From Desulfatibacillum aliphaticivorans DSM 15576 (GTDB taxonomy: Bacteria > Desulfobacterota > Desulfobacteria > Desulfobacterales > Desulfatibacillaceae): a stretch of DNA of 64,000 bases. Positions 26,016-34,428 of the stretch are shown piece after piece; the stretch's first letter is position 1; every line of letters starts with the position of its first letter. The notes beneath the pieces were generated by a model that was not told where the DNA came from, searched no databases, and saw only the letters and a list, made by a program, of their open reading frames with translations. The translations under genes were made by a program, and so were the position numbers. The stretch is from the NCBI RefSeq assembly GCF_000429905.1, contig NZ_AUCT01000003.1, forward strand, positions 124,001 to 188,000, given 5' to 3'.

Positions 26016-27650
26016 CTATATGTCCGGAAAATTGGCGGCTTTGAGGGTTACACCCAGTTTTTTCATGGCTGAGGAAAACTCTTCGGTCAGGCGCCCCACT
26101 TCCTTTTGCTTGTCTTCTTCATAAATCAAAAACAACGAGGTCATCTTCCTAACCGGCGGTGCGCACTCCAGGGGTAGGTCGCACTGGGGCAATATCTCGG
26201 TCAGGGCCTCGATGATCTCCCCGGCCTTGTTAAACCGCTCGTCCGGCGCACGCTTCCCCGCCTTCATGATCACCTGGCGCAGGGCCGGAGGCAGGTCCGG
26301 GGCCTTCTCCGCCGGGTCCGGGACGTCCCGTTCCAGGTGGCCGTCCAACAAGGCCATGATATCGTTTCCGGGAAAGGCGCGCTCTCCGGTGACCATTTCG
26401 TAGGCGGCCAGACCCAGGGAGTATATGTCGGTTCTTTCGTCCACGGGATCTCCGTCGATCTGCTCGGGAGACATGAACGCCGCCGTGCCGGTCTCGCCGA
26501 AGTCTTCCGTGCCGATTTTGCAGGCGATGCCGAAATCCATGATTTTCAGCCGGTCTCCGGTTTGTATGAACAGGTTGGAGACGTTGATGTCGCGGTGGAT
26601 GATTCCGAACTTATGGGCGTATTCCAGGCCGCGGCAGGCCTGGACCATAAAATCCGCAGCCAGGAGGGGCGAAAGCCTGCCCAGGCGCTTAATCATGTCG
26701 GACAAAAGCTCGCCTTCCAGATACTCCATGATAATGAAAACGGTCCGGTACAGCTCCTCGATGTCAAATACCCTGACGATGTTCTCGTGGTTGAATTTGG
26801 CGATGCTTTCGGCTTCGTTGCGGAAGGCGGCCAGAAAATCCGGGTCCAGGGCCTTGTCGTGATGGAGCATCTTGATGGCCACGGGCATTTCCAGGGCGGT
26901 GTGGATTCCCTTGTACACCATGGAAAACCCGCCCTTGCCCAGAACCTCCCTGGCCGTGTACCTGCCCACGGCCCGGTCCGCCATGGGGCGATCCGCGCTC
27001 AGGCGGTCAGCGACCAATTCGGTCAAAAACTCCATGAGGTCCCGGTCTTTTTCCACCATGGCCTCAAACTGATCCCGGCGGATCACCCACAGGCACATGG
27101 GCGTTTCAGCCTCCACGTGGGCGGAATACGGCGCGCCCGTAAGAAGGGCGGTGACGCCCACCACCTCGCCCAGGCCCCGGCGTCCAATGGCGACAAGCTC
27201 GCCGTCCTTCTCCACAAGAATTCTGCAGGAGCCTTTTTGGATGATGTATCCGGCCTCGCTGTTCGCATTCTGGATTATAAAACGCTCTCCTTGTGCGACG
27301 TGCTTGATTTCCAGGCCCTGCATCAGGGGCTTTTTTCCGTCCATGGTGACAAAACGGAGGAATTTAGTGCGCAGGTCCCCTTGGTCCTCGGCTTCCTGAA
27401 CCTTTTGGAAGAACGGGCACGAGATGCAAGAGGAGATTTTATCCTCTTCCGGGCCAGGGGTTTGGTTATGGCACATGGTTCCGTCCACGGCCCAGCAAAG
27501 GCGGCCGGCGTTTTTCCCGTTGTTTACGCCGTCCAGGGCGGTTTTCAACGCCGCTTGGCACGGACCGTTTTCATCCACGTTGGCGCCGCCCGGCTCCTTG
27601 CCGCACTGGGTGTATTCCCAACAATTGGGTGGTTCGATTTTTTCAGTCAT
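26016..27650 (-). CDS. Serine/threonine kinase with Cys-rich N-terminus and cyclic-nucleotide-binding domain
   Basis: 544 residues. Residues 8-85 carry a cysteine-rich CWEYTQCGKEPGG...CW...SCPFF module common in deltaproteobacterial signalling proteins. Residues ~110-230 form a cNMP-binding domain (IIQKGSCRILVEKDGELVAI, GEVVGVTALLTG). The kinase follows (~233-500), with the glycine loop LGKGGFSMVY, the VAIK lysine, DFG (IMDFGIACKI) and SPEQ. The catalytic loop reads HRDINVSN, so the usual lysine two residues after the Asp is asparagine. It has no transmembrane segment, unlike PASTA kinases. Regulation by cAMP or c-di-nucleotide is inferred. The PP2C partner is 17 bases downstream. Confidence 0.92.
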   Translation of the reverse strand: MTEKIEPPNCWEYTQCGKEPGGANVDENGPCQAALKTALDGVNNGKNAGRLCWAVDGTMCHNQTPGPEEDKISSCISCPFFQKVQEAEDQGDLRTKFLRFVTMDGKKPLMQGLEIKHVAQGERFIIQNANSEAGYIIQKGSCRILVEKDGELVAIGRRGLGEVVGVTALLTGAPYSAHVEAETPMCLWVIRRDQFEAMVEKDRDLMEFLTELVADRLSADRPMADRAVGRYTAREVLGKGGFSMVYKGIHTALEMPVAIKMLHHDKALDPDFLAAFRNEAESIAKFNHENIVRVFDIEELYRTVFIIMEYLEGELLSDMIKRLGRLSPLLAADFMVQACRGLEYAHKFGIIHRDINVSNLFIQTGDRLKIMDFGIACKIGTEDFGETGTAAFMSPEQIDGDPVDERTDIYSLGLAAYEMVTGERAFPGNDIMALLDGHLERDVPDPAEKAPDLPPALRQVIMKAGKRAPDERFNKAGEIIEALTEILPQCDLPLECAPPVRKMTSLFLIYEEDKQKEVGRLTEEFSSAMKKLGVTLKAANFPDI

Positions 27651-27756
27651 GAGATGTCTCCCGCAACGATACGTTTGGCTTGGGTAAAATCATAATGAGC
27701 GGGGTTTGGCAAGTCAATCAAAGAGGACGATGGTGTTTACAGCAGCGGGATTTTGC

Positions 27757-28686
27757 CTAATTCCATTCCTTGACAAGGGCGCGGCGGAGGTAGGTGCGGT
27801 ATTCTTCCGGGTGTTCATTGAGGATGAACCGGAGATAGGCCACGTTTTTCTCGATGGCGGCTTCATAAAGGTCTTTATCAATGTTCCAGCGTTCGCGAAA
27901 ATGAGCCCGGACGTAATGGCGCACGCCGTTCAGATCATTGTCCAGGCGCACCTTGGCCATTTCGTAAAAATCGGCGGTTTTGCGCAGAAGATCCAACTCG
28001 CTGGCAAATCCGGGAACGCCGGCCTCTTCAAACTCGTAATAAAGAAAGATGAGTTTTTCCAGGTAATTCCTGGCCGCCATCTGCCCCAGGAGGTCGGCGG
28101 TGCCCAGCATCTGGCCCAACATGCGGTAGGACTCGTTGGAAAAGCAAATATCGCAGACTTCCACGTCCAGGTCCGTGCATTCCAGAAAGCAACTGCAGAT
28201 TTTAAAGTCCCTTTCGGAAAAGCCTCGGGAGTTGAAGTACAACTTCATGAACTCCACGCTCCGCTGCACGTGGATGAGGGTGTAGCGTGCGCCCGTACCC
28301 CGGTGGTCGTCTTGGCGTTGGATGTAACCGGTGTCGTGAAGAAGAGCGGCGATGAGGCCCAGGAACACGTCGGTTTCGTTCAGAGGCTTGCCTTCCACAA
28401 CGGCGCCGTGCATAAGGCGAGCCATTGCCAGGAAAGCATCCGTGGTGTGCTGGAGATCATGAAAACGGGTGTTGCACCGTTTGAAATCGGGATATTTTCC
28501 GGCGAACAGGGTCAGGATATCATCAAAAACGCTGCGGATGAAGTCAAAGCTGGTTTCGTCAAACATGAGCCTGACGATATTCTCCGCCTCTTTCAGGACT
28601 TCCCGGGGTTTTTCCATAGAAACCAAGTCGTCAATTTCAGGAAGCACCACGACAGGCGGTTCTCTGGTAACAGACTGATTTCTCAT
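27757..28686 (-). CDS. HD-domain phosphohydrolase, PDEase-like
   Basis: A 309-residue cytosolic protein. The first metal motif is RFHDLQH (residues 74-80) and the HD dyad is LLHDTGY (His116-Asp117), in the order seen in class I cyclic nucleotide phosphodiesterases and related HD hydrolases. An acidic/aromatic helical C-terminus follows. Start ATG 28686 has GAGGGGG upstream. Its neighbour 106 bases downstream is a kinase with a cyclic-nucleotide-binding domain, so an attractive but unproven idea is that this enzyme degrades the nucleotide that kinase senses. Confidence 0.82.
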   Translation of the reverse strand: MRNQSVTREPPVVVLPEIDDLVSMEKPREVLKEAENIVRLMFDETSFDFIRSVFDDILTLFAGKYPDFKRCNTRFHDLQHTTDAFLAMARLMHGAVVEGKPLNETDVFLGLIAALLHDTGYIQRQDDHRGTGARYTLIHVQRSVEFMKLYFNSRGFSERDFKICSCFLECTDLDVEVCDICFSNESYRMLGQMLGTADLLGQMAARNYLEKLIFLYYEFEEAGVPGFASELDLLRKTADFYEMAKVRLDNDLNGVRHYVRAHFRERWNIDKDLYEAAIEKNVAYLRFILNEHPEEYRTYLRRALVKEWN

Positions 28687-28851
28687 TAATCCCCCTCATC
28701 CCCTTGTACAAAAAAAAAGCTAAAGAGACTGCGCATAGTGGACATTAGATCATACTAAACCATGACCTTTAGCAGGTGTCAAGTCATGAGATAGACTTAA
28801 GGTGCAAAATCGGTGTGAAGTTGCAAAAAACAGGCTGTGCTTTGGCGGGCT

Positions 28852-28891
28852 CAAAAAAAAGAACCCCCTGAGACCGTTAATCCCAGGGGGG
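28852..28891 (-). terminator. Intrinsic terminator after the RnfB-flavoprotein gene
   Basis: CCCCCTG/CAGGGGG stem (28864-28870 and 28884-28890), with an A-run at about 28852-28860 on the plus strand, which is a U-tract for the leftward transcript. It ends the orn-TraB-RnfB-like operon. Confidence 0.85.
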
Positions 28892-28914
28892 TCTTATGAT
28901 ATTAGTCGACCGGG

Positions 28915-31002
28915 CTATGCCGCGCTTTTTTGCGTCTTACGTTCCGTGTCCTTGTCATAACAGGTGCGGCAGCACCTGAGGCAGCGGCCGGACTCCCGAA
29001 GTGCGGACTCTTCGTCCAATACCTGATCCACTTCGATGAAGGAATAAATTCTCTCTTGCACCGGAAGTTCCGGCATGGGCGCGCGGGGCGATTGGATAAT
29101 GCCGGGCACGGTTTTGAAATCCGATTCGGGGATCAAGGGTTTTTTCAGGTCCTTGGGCGCGGCCTTGACTTCTTCGCCCATGACGAACTGATGGATGGAC
29201 CTTGCCGCCTTGCGGCCTCCGCCGATGGCGGAGACGACCAGATCGGGGCCCGTGGCCGAGTCGCCGCCCACAAAGATGAACGGGATGTCGGTCTGCAGGG
29301 TGTCCTCGTTATGGTCCATGGTGTCCCAACGTGTGGTCTTAAGGTCGGCCAGGGCTTTTTCCGGATTATCCATAAAGGAGATGTCCGGGCGTTGGCCGAT
29401 GGCGGACACGATCATGTCGGCGTCCAGGATGGTCTCGGAGCCTTCCACAGGGACAGGCCTGCGGCGGCCGGAAGCGTCGGGCTCGCCCAGTTCCATTTTC
29501 TGGTATTCCAGGCCGATGACCTTGCCGTTTTCATCGCCGACCACGCGGGTGGGCGCGGCCAGGAATACAAAATCGCAGCCTTCGTGCTCGGCGGCCACGA
29601 TTTCCACTTCGTTGGCGGGCATTTCAGCCCGGGTGCGGCGATAGGCCAAGGTAACCTTGGAGCCCATGCGGATCAGGGTGCGGACGCAGTCAATGGCTGT
29701 ATTTCCGCCGCCGACGATGATCGGGTTTTTGCCTATTTTCACCTCTTCGCCGTTAGCCACGCGAGCCAGAAAGTCGATGCCGGTGAAGCAGCCTTCCATG
29801 TCTTCGCCTTCGGCCCGGAGCTTCATGTCCTTCCATGCGCCGATGCCCATGAATACGGCGTCAAAGCCTTCTTCCATGAGATCGGACAGGTTGAAGTCAA
29901 AGCCGAAGCGGGCGTCGGTCTTGGCCTCGATGCCCAGGTCCAGGATGCCTTGAATTTCCCAATCCAAAATCTTTTTGGGCAGACGGTATTCGGGGATGCC
30001 GTAGCGGATCATGCCGCCCAGTTTGGGCATGGCCTCGTAAATGGTTACGGAATGCCCCAAGCGGGCCAGGAAAAACGCACAGGACAGGCCGGCGGGGCCG
30101 CCGCCGATGACCGCAACCTTCTTTTCCGTGGCCGGCGCCTTGGAAATGGGGAACCGTTTGCCGGAATGCAATTCGTAGTCCGCCACAAAGCGTTTAAGCT
30201 GGTTGATGGAGACCGGCTCGTCCTCCACACCCCGGCGGCATTTGTCTTCGCAGGGATGAGGGCAAACCCGGCCGCAGGAAAGGAGCAGGGGGTTTCTTTC
30301 CCGAATGGTGTTGACCGCGCCTTCGTAATCCCCCTTTTTGATCTGCTCGATGTACAAAGGGATGTTGATCTGAGCCGGACAGATCTGTTGGCAGGGCGCC
30401 AGAGCGTCGTCCGTTTCATTCATGGCCAACAGCCTCTGGGACATGGTCATGACTTCCAGAACGCCCTTGGGGCAAGCCCTTTCGCACGCGCCGCAGCCCA
30501 CGCAGTTGTCCGCGTTCACCACCGGATATCCGTTGGGACCAATGGAAATTGCGTCGAACAGGCAGGCCTTTACGCAGTCGCCCAAACCCAAACAGCCCAC
30601 CGAGCAGAAACGCTTGCCTTCATACAAGCGGGTCAAAGCCGCGCAAGTGGGCACGCCCTGATAGATGAATTTGTCCTCGGCCCTGTCGCCGCCTTTGCAG
30701 GGGTTGTAGGACAGAATCGGCTCCGCGCCTCCCACATCCATTCCCATGACTTCGGCAACGCCCTGGGCGGATTCCATGCCTCCCACGATGCAGACGCTGG
30801 CCGGGGCTTTTCCCGCCACCACAGCCACCGCCGCCGCGTTGCAGCCTGCATAGCCGCAACCGCCGCAGTTAGCCCCCGCCATGCGATCTTCCACTTCCGC
30901 AATGCGAGGATCCTCGTAAACATAAAAAACCCGGGACGCTACACTCAGCAAGATTGCGCAGGCCCCGCCCAAGCCTAACATGAACAAAAATGCGCCTATC
31001 AT
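28915..31002 (-). CDS. RnfB-like ferredoxin fused to GltD/NfnB-type FAD/NAD(P) oxidoreductase
   Basis: A 695-residue fusion. The N-terminal membrane helix (GAFLFMLGLGGACAILLSVA) and NCGGCGYAGC match RnfB; ferredoxin motifs CSVGCLGLGDCVKAC and CVGCGACERACP follow. From about residue 200 it is a glutamate-synthase small-subunit-like module: N-terminal Fe-S cysteines (CQQICPAQINIP, CGRVCPHPCEDKC), the FAD site GGGPAGLSCAFFLARLGHS and the NAD(P) site GGGNTAIDC. A cysteine-rich tail (CLRCCRTC) closes it. It probably connects ferredoxin and NAD(P)H pools at the membrane. No other Rnf subunit is adjacent. GGAGACACC precedes the start. It is the last gene of the operon, before a terminator. Confidence 0.9.
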   Translation of the reverse strand: MIGAFLFMLGLGGACAILLSVASRVFYVYEDPRIAEVEDRMAGANCGGCGYAGCNAAAVAVVAGKAPASVCIVGGMESAQGVAEVMGMDVGGAEPILSYNPCKGGDRAEDKFIYQGVPTCAALTRLYEGKRFCSVGCLGLGDCVKACLFDAISIGPNGYPVVNADNCVGCGACERACPKGVLEVMTMSQRLLAMNETDDALAPCQQICPAQINIPLYIEQIKKGDYEGAVNTIRERNPLLLSCGRVCPHPCEDKCRRGVEDEPVSINQLKRFVADYELHSGKRFPISKAPATEKKVAVIGGGPAGLSCAFFLARLGHSVTIYEAMPKLGGMIRYGIPEYRLPKKILDWEIQGILDLGIEAKTDARFGFDFNLSDLMEEGFDAVFMGIGAWKDMKLRAEGEDMEGCFTGIDFLARVANGEEVKIGKNPIIVGGGNTAIDCVRTLIRMGSKVTLAYRRTRAEMPANEVEIVAAEHEGCDFVFLAAPTRVVGDENGKVIGLEYQKMELGEPDASGRRRPVPVEGSETILDADMIVSAIGQRPDISFMDNPEKALADLKTTRWDTMDHNEDTLQTDIPFIFVGGDSATGPDLVVSAIGGGRKAARSIHQFVMGEEVKAAPKDLKKPLIPESDFKTVPGIIQSPRAPMPELPVQERIYSFIEVDQVLDEESALRESGRCLRCCRTCYDKDTERKTQKSAA

Positions 31003-31105
31003 GGTGTCTCCAAAAAAATATAAACGTTAACGATATGTTAATACCGGCGCCTACAAAACCGCCCCTCCCGTACCACAAAGTAGGAACGGGATCAAGGAAA
31101 ACCGC

Positions 31106-32314
31106 CTATTGTTCCACGCCAAAGGCCCTCAATATAAAAGGCAGGGCCACAAAGGTGCCAATCATGCTGCCTACGTTGGACAGTACGGTCACCAGCAAAA
31201 TCCGCGTAACCTTGTTTTTCCAGAAACCTCGAAACGTTACAATGTCCGACGAAAGGCTCTCCAGATCTTTCACCTGGGGCTTTCGCAAATACGCCTCGGT
31301 GAGCCCCGAAACCCAGCCTGCCGCTATCATGGGATTGAGGGAGGTCAGGGGCGCCGCCGCCATGGCGGCCAGGATGGTCAAGGGATGGCCCAAAGCCAGC
31401 AACGCCCCCAGGCCGGCGAAAAACGCGTTGACGCCCACCCACCAGCCGACCATTTCCACGCCCACGGCTCCGCCGCGGCTGAGAAATCCATATGCTATCA
31501 AGGCTATGATTGCCGCGGGGATTCCCCATTTAAAAACCTTGCCCAGCTTGCCCTTGGGAGGCAGGCTTTCCAGCTCTTCTATGTCGATTTGCTCGTCAAA
31601 ATGCTTTTTGATGCCCGGCACATGCCCGGCGCCCACCACGGCCACGACCTTGTCGCCCGGAGCGTGGTTTATGGTGTGGACCATATAGAGGTCCCGTTCG
31701 TCGATGAGCACGGTCCGCACCTGGGGCAGCATCTCCCCCAGCTCCTCCAGGACCATTTCCAGGGCGTCCTTGTCCTTCAAGGCTTCCACGTCCTCTTCCG
31801 TGATCTTGTCCGCCTCGTCCATGGCGCCCATGACGTCCAAAAGCAGAGAGAACTTGGCCTTCAGGCCCATAAGCCGCCAGCACCGGGCCAGGGTCGTGCG
31901 AATGTCCCGGTCTATGGGATGGACCGAGGCCTCGATGGCCGCAGCCTCCTGGATGGCGGTCATCATCTCCTGGCCAGCCTGGATTTCCAGCTTGTCGGCG
32001 ATCTTTTTTTGAAACGAGGAAAGAAGGAGATGGGAAAGGAGCATGTACGCCCTTTTCTCCTTGATGACGGACACGATGTCCATTTCCTTCCAGCGGTCGG
32101 GATTGTTGATGGCTTCCAGGCGGGAGGGGCAAAGCTCCACGCACACCGTGTCAGGCTTTTCCCGTTGAATGACCTGGGCGACCAGGTCGGCGCTCGCCTT
32201 GGACACATGGGCCGTGCCCAGGATAACTATTTCCTTGCCGTCCAGTTGAAAGCGGTGAATGTCTTTATCATCGGGATAGCCTGCGCCGTTGTTTTCCGAT
32301 ACTGCTTCTTCCAT
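31106..32314 (-). CDS. TraB/PrgY-family membrane protein
   Basis: 402 residues. The N-terminal TraB domain has ILGTAHVSKAS, CVELCPSRLEAI and GAGHVPGI, the conserved Gly-His-Glu set of the TraB/GumN/Tiki metalloprotease-like superfamily. The last ~140 residues hold several membrane helices (WGIPAAIIALIAYGFL, FFAGLGALLALGHPLTILAA, TSLNPMIAAGWVSG). The name comes from enterococcal pheromone shutdown, but in most bacteria the role is unknown. It starts 22 bases after orn and is followed 103 bases later by the RnfB-like fusion, so the three are probably one operon. Confidence 0.88.
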   Translation of the reverse strand: MEEAVSENNGAGYPDDKDIHRFQLDGKEIVILGTAHVSKASADLVAQVIQREKPDTVCVELCPSRLEAINNPDRWKEMDIVSVIKEKRAYMLLSHLLLSSFQKKIADKLEIQAGQEMMTAIQEAAAIEASVHPIDRDIRTTLARCWRLMGLKAKFSLLLDVMGAMDEADKITEEDVEALKDKDALEMVLEELGEMLPQVRTVLIDERDLYMVHTINHAPGDKVVAVVGAGHVPGIKKHFDEQIDIEELESLPPKGKLGKVFKWGIPAAIIALIAYGFLSRGGAVGVEMVGWWVGVNAFFAGLGALLALGHPLTILAAMAAAPLTSLNPMIAAGWVSGLTEAYLRKPQVKDLESLSSDIVTFRGFWKNKVTRILLVTVLSNVGSMIGTFVALPFILRAFGVEQ

Positions 32315-32336
32315 GTAAAAAAATCCGTTCCTTGCT

Positions 32337-32876
32337 TCAGGGAATAGGCAAGAACACCTTTTCCCGGTAATAGCGCAATTCGTTTATGGACTCCATGATA
32401 TCCGCCAGGGCCGTGTGTTCGTGCGTTTTCACAAAAGGCGCCATGTCAGGATACCAGCGTTTGAAAAGCTCCTTGATGGTGCTTACATCCACCATGCGAT
32501 GGAGGAGGAAATCCTCCAAAAGGGGCATATACTTTACCATAAACCGGCGATCCTGCCACACGGAATTTCCCGCAAGGGGGCATTCCTTTTCCGCGCAATA
32601 TTCTTTGATGAAGTCCAGGGTGAGCTTTTCGGCCTGGGCCGTGTCCACGTCCGAGGCCTTCACCCGGTCCAAAAGCCCGGATGCGGTGTGCTGATCCAGG
32701 CTCCATGGGTCGATGTTTTCAAGAACGTGGGGAGGGTGGAAAATAGCGAGCTCCGGTCCTTCGGCCACAAGATTCAAGTCCCCGTCCGTGATCAACGTGG
32801 CGATCTCCACAATCACTGAATTGTCCGGATTCAACCCGGTCATCTCCATGTCAATCCATACCATCCTGGAGTCCAT
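32337..32876 (-). CDS. orn: Oligoribonuclease
   Basis: A 179-residue DEDDh exonuclease that degrades 2-5 nt RNAs, including pGpG from c-di-GMP breakdown. Exo motifs are visible: VWIDMEMTGL (Exo I), GNSVWQDRRF (Exo II) and HEHTALADI (Exo III, His and Asp). Length is as in E. coli Orn. The start ATG follows GGGGGTG. It is the first gene of the operon with the TraB-family gene. Confidence 0.96.
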   Translation of the reverse strand: MDSRMVWIDMEMTGLNPDNSVIVEIATLITDGDLNLVAEGPELAIFHPPHVLENIDPWSLDQHTASGLLDRVKASDVDTAQAEKLTLDFIKEYCAEKECPLAGNSVWQDRRFMVKYMPLLEDFLLHRMVDVSTIKELFKRWYPDMAPFVKTHEHTALADIMESINELRYYREKVFLPIP

Positions 32877-33072
32877 CGCACCCCCGTTTTTATTATAGAT
32901 TAATGTGGGTTTGAGGCAATTTAGGGGACTGTACTAAGATAATCCGTGAACGTCAAGGCGCAGGCGCCGGGAGAGAGTGCAGCTTAAAGAAAACAGAAAT
33001 CTTAAGGAGCAATTTACCTCAGCGCTCTGATTACCTTAACTCCGCCTTCGAGATTGCCCTTAAAATGCTGTC

Positions 33073-33425
33073 GGATGAACCTGCGAACAAAGACAAGGGC
33101 TCCAAGCAGAAGAAGCAGTATTTCTCACGCCTATCCATTAGGCGGGAAAAACCTGATGCAGAACCAACCGACCTACCCTTAGGCCGGAGGCATATGTATT
33201 TAATTCAGGATATTTCGAAGGTTGGATGGTTCTGCACATAATGCTCTTTATGGAAAATCCATGCATTCCACTTTATCGAAATTCATTATACAAGGAGAAT
33301 GCCTGTGCGCAGGTTCATCCAACACAATAGGCTATCAGCCGTTCCCGAAAGCTAAGGCCTTAACAATCTTATTTCCACCACGGAAGGCGACGAGACGCGG
33401 AAAGAAACGCTTTCGGGAGTTGAAT
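33073..33425. repeat. Nested inverted repeats at the edge of the restriction-modification island
   Basis: Three stem pairs lie in the 598-base gene-free gap between orn and the restriction gene. The outer pair is GGATGAACCTGCG (33073-33085) with CGCAGGTTCATCC (33308-33320), a perfect 13 bp. Inside it TGCAGAACCA (33157-33166) pairs with TGGTTCTGCA (33226-33235), with partial extension. To the right, TCCCGAAAGC (33343-33352) pairs with GCTTTCGGGA (33409-33418). Heptamers ATCCAAC (33317) and GTTGAAT (33419) resemble integron attC simple sites but the spacing is asymmetric. No coding frame explains the conservation. It could be the terminus of a mobile element, an attC-like site or a structured RNA. 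Confidence 0.6.
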
Positions 33426-33474
33426 TCTGTTGTGCCATGCTATTAATCCATTTAATGTTCTACAGATAATCCCA

Positions 33475-34428
33475 TCAAGAGTGCTCATAAGGGCCAAGAA
33501 AGCGTATCCCATTAAAATGAATCAAGTGCGATGGAGCATCTGCAACCCACACTTCAGTTTCCCACGCTATTTCAGAAAGATACTTTCCCATTATGGTCCT
33601 ATTAGGAAAGGCCGTCACATATACCAGCCCGACGGTTGACCCTGAAAAAAGTTCGGCGAGCTCTGCGTGCCGCTTGCCGTCTACTGGGCCATGGCTCGTC
33701 ACAGCTTCAACAAGCAGCAGCCAATTTCTCTTTCCATAATATAAAACGACATCAGGCATTTTCCCATGGGAGTCAACAATCACACCGAGTTTAGTCAAAA
33801 GGGCTTTGTCAAAGTACCCCCATTTTTCTCCAGTATCTCCTGCGTAAACTAACTCGCTTCCTGGAGCAAAGCGCTCAGCAAAATCCTCAATAATATCACG
33901 AATTAGTTCACTGTGTTCCCCTGGGCTTATTGTAATCTCCTTACAAGGCGCAATCTTAACGGGAATTCGATTTTGCTCTCGCTCCTTCGCATACTGAACA
34001 ATCAGCGTTTCTCGCCCAGATAGATAGAGGTTCAATGCGTTACTCCATCCCCGTGTTCTAAATAGTCGTATTAATTCCAAAACTTTTGGTTCTATCTGAT
34101 AGACTGCCTTTGGGCTGTTAACAGGGCGATCGGGTTTGTCTGGGTTGTAAAGAGCGAGTCCGGCTATACAGAACTGATGCATAGATTGTCGCCGAAACGT
34201 TTCACGGGTATTTGGCGCATATACTTTGCCGTAATGGTCACGAACCCAATTCATTATGGGCGTTATTCCCATAAGCGGACAATCTGCATCCGACCATTTC
34301 TTGTTGGGCGTGAGATTCAATAAAGCGAGCAAACAAAGTGCAGACCTCTCATTTTGCTGCGCTTTTGGGAGGCCTAGTGCAGTGATGATCTGAATTGCCG
34401 CAAAAATTTTGCTCTCACTTTTTTTCAT
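33475..34428 (-). CDS. Type II restriction endonuclease, BsuBI/PstI family
   Basis: 317 residues. The C-terminal half carries the family core GDTGEKWGYFD (197-207), LGVIVDSHGKMPDVVLYY and NWLLLVEAVTSHGPVDGKRH, with the likely catalytic Pro-Asp at 225-226 and Glu241. PstI and BsuBI both cut CTGCAG, so that target is expected but not proven. ATG 34428 overlaps the methylase stop in an ATGA, so it is translated only after the protective enzyme. Base composition is visibly more AT-rich than the flanking chromosome, suggesting horizontal transfer. Confidence 0.92.
   Translation of the reverse strand: MKKSESKIFAAIQIITALGLPKAQQNERSALCLLALLNLTPNKKWSDADCPLMGITPIMNWVRDHYGKVYAPNTRETFRRQSMHQFCIAGLALYNPDKPDRPVNSPKAVYQIEPKVLELIRLFRTRGWSNALNLYLSGRETLIVQYAKEREQNRIPVKIAPCKEITISPGEHSELIRDIIEDFAERFAPGSELVYAGDTGEKWGYFDKALLTKLGVIVDSHGKMPDVVLYYGKRNWLLLVEAVTSHGPVDGKRHAELAELFSGSTVGLVYVTAFPNRTIMGKYLSEIAWETEVWVADAPSHLIHFNGIRFLGPYEHS

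Noticed and set aside
33032..33425. Integron cassette with attC sites
   Set aside because: Heptamers and stems are suggestive, but R and L boxes are not symmetrically spaced and no integrase is present. Kept only as an alternative reading of the inverted repeats.
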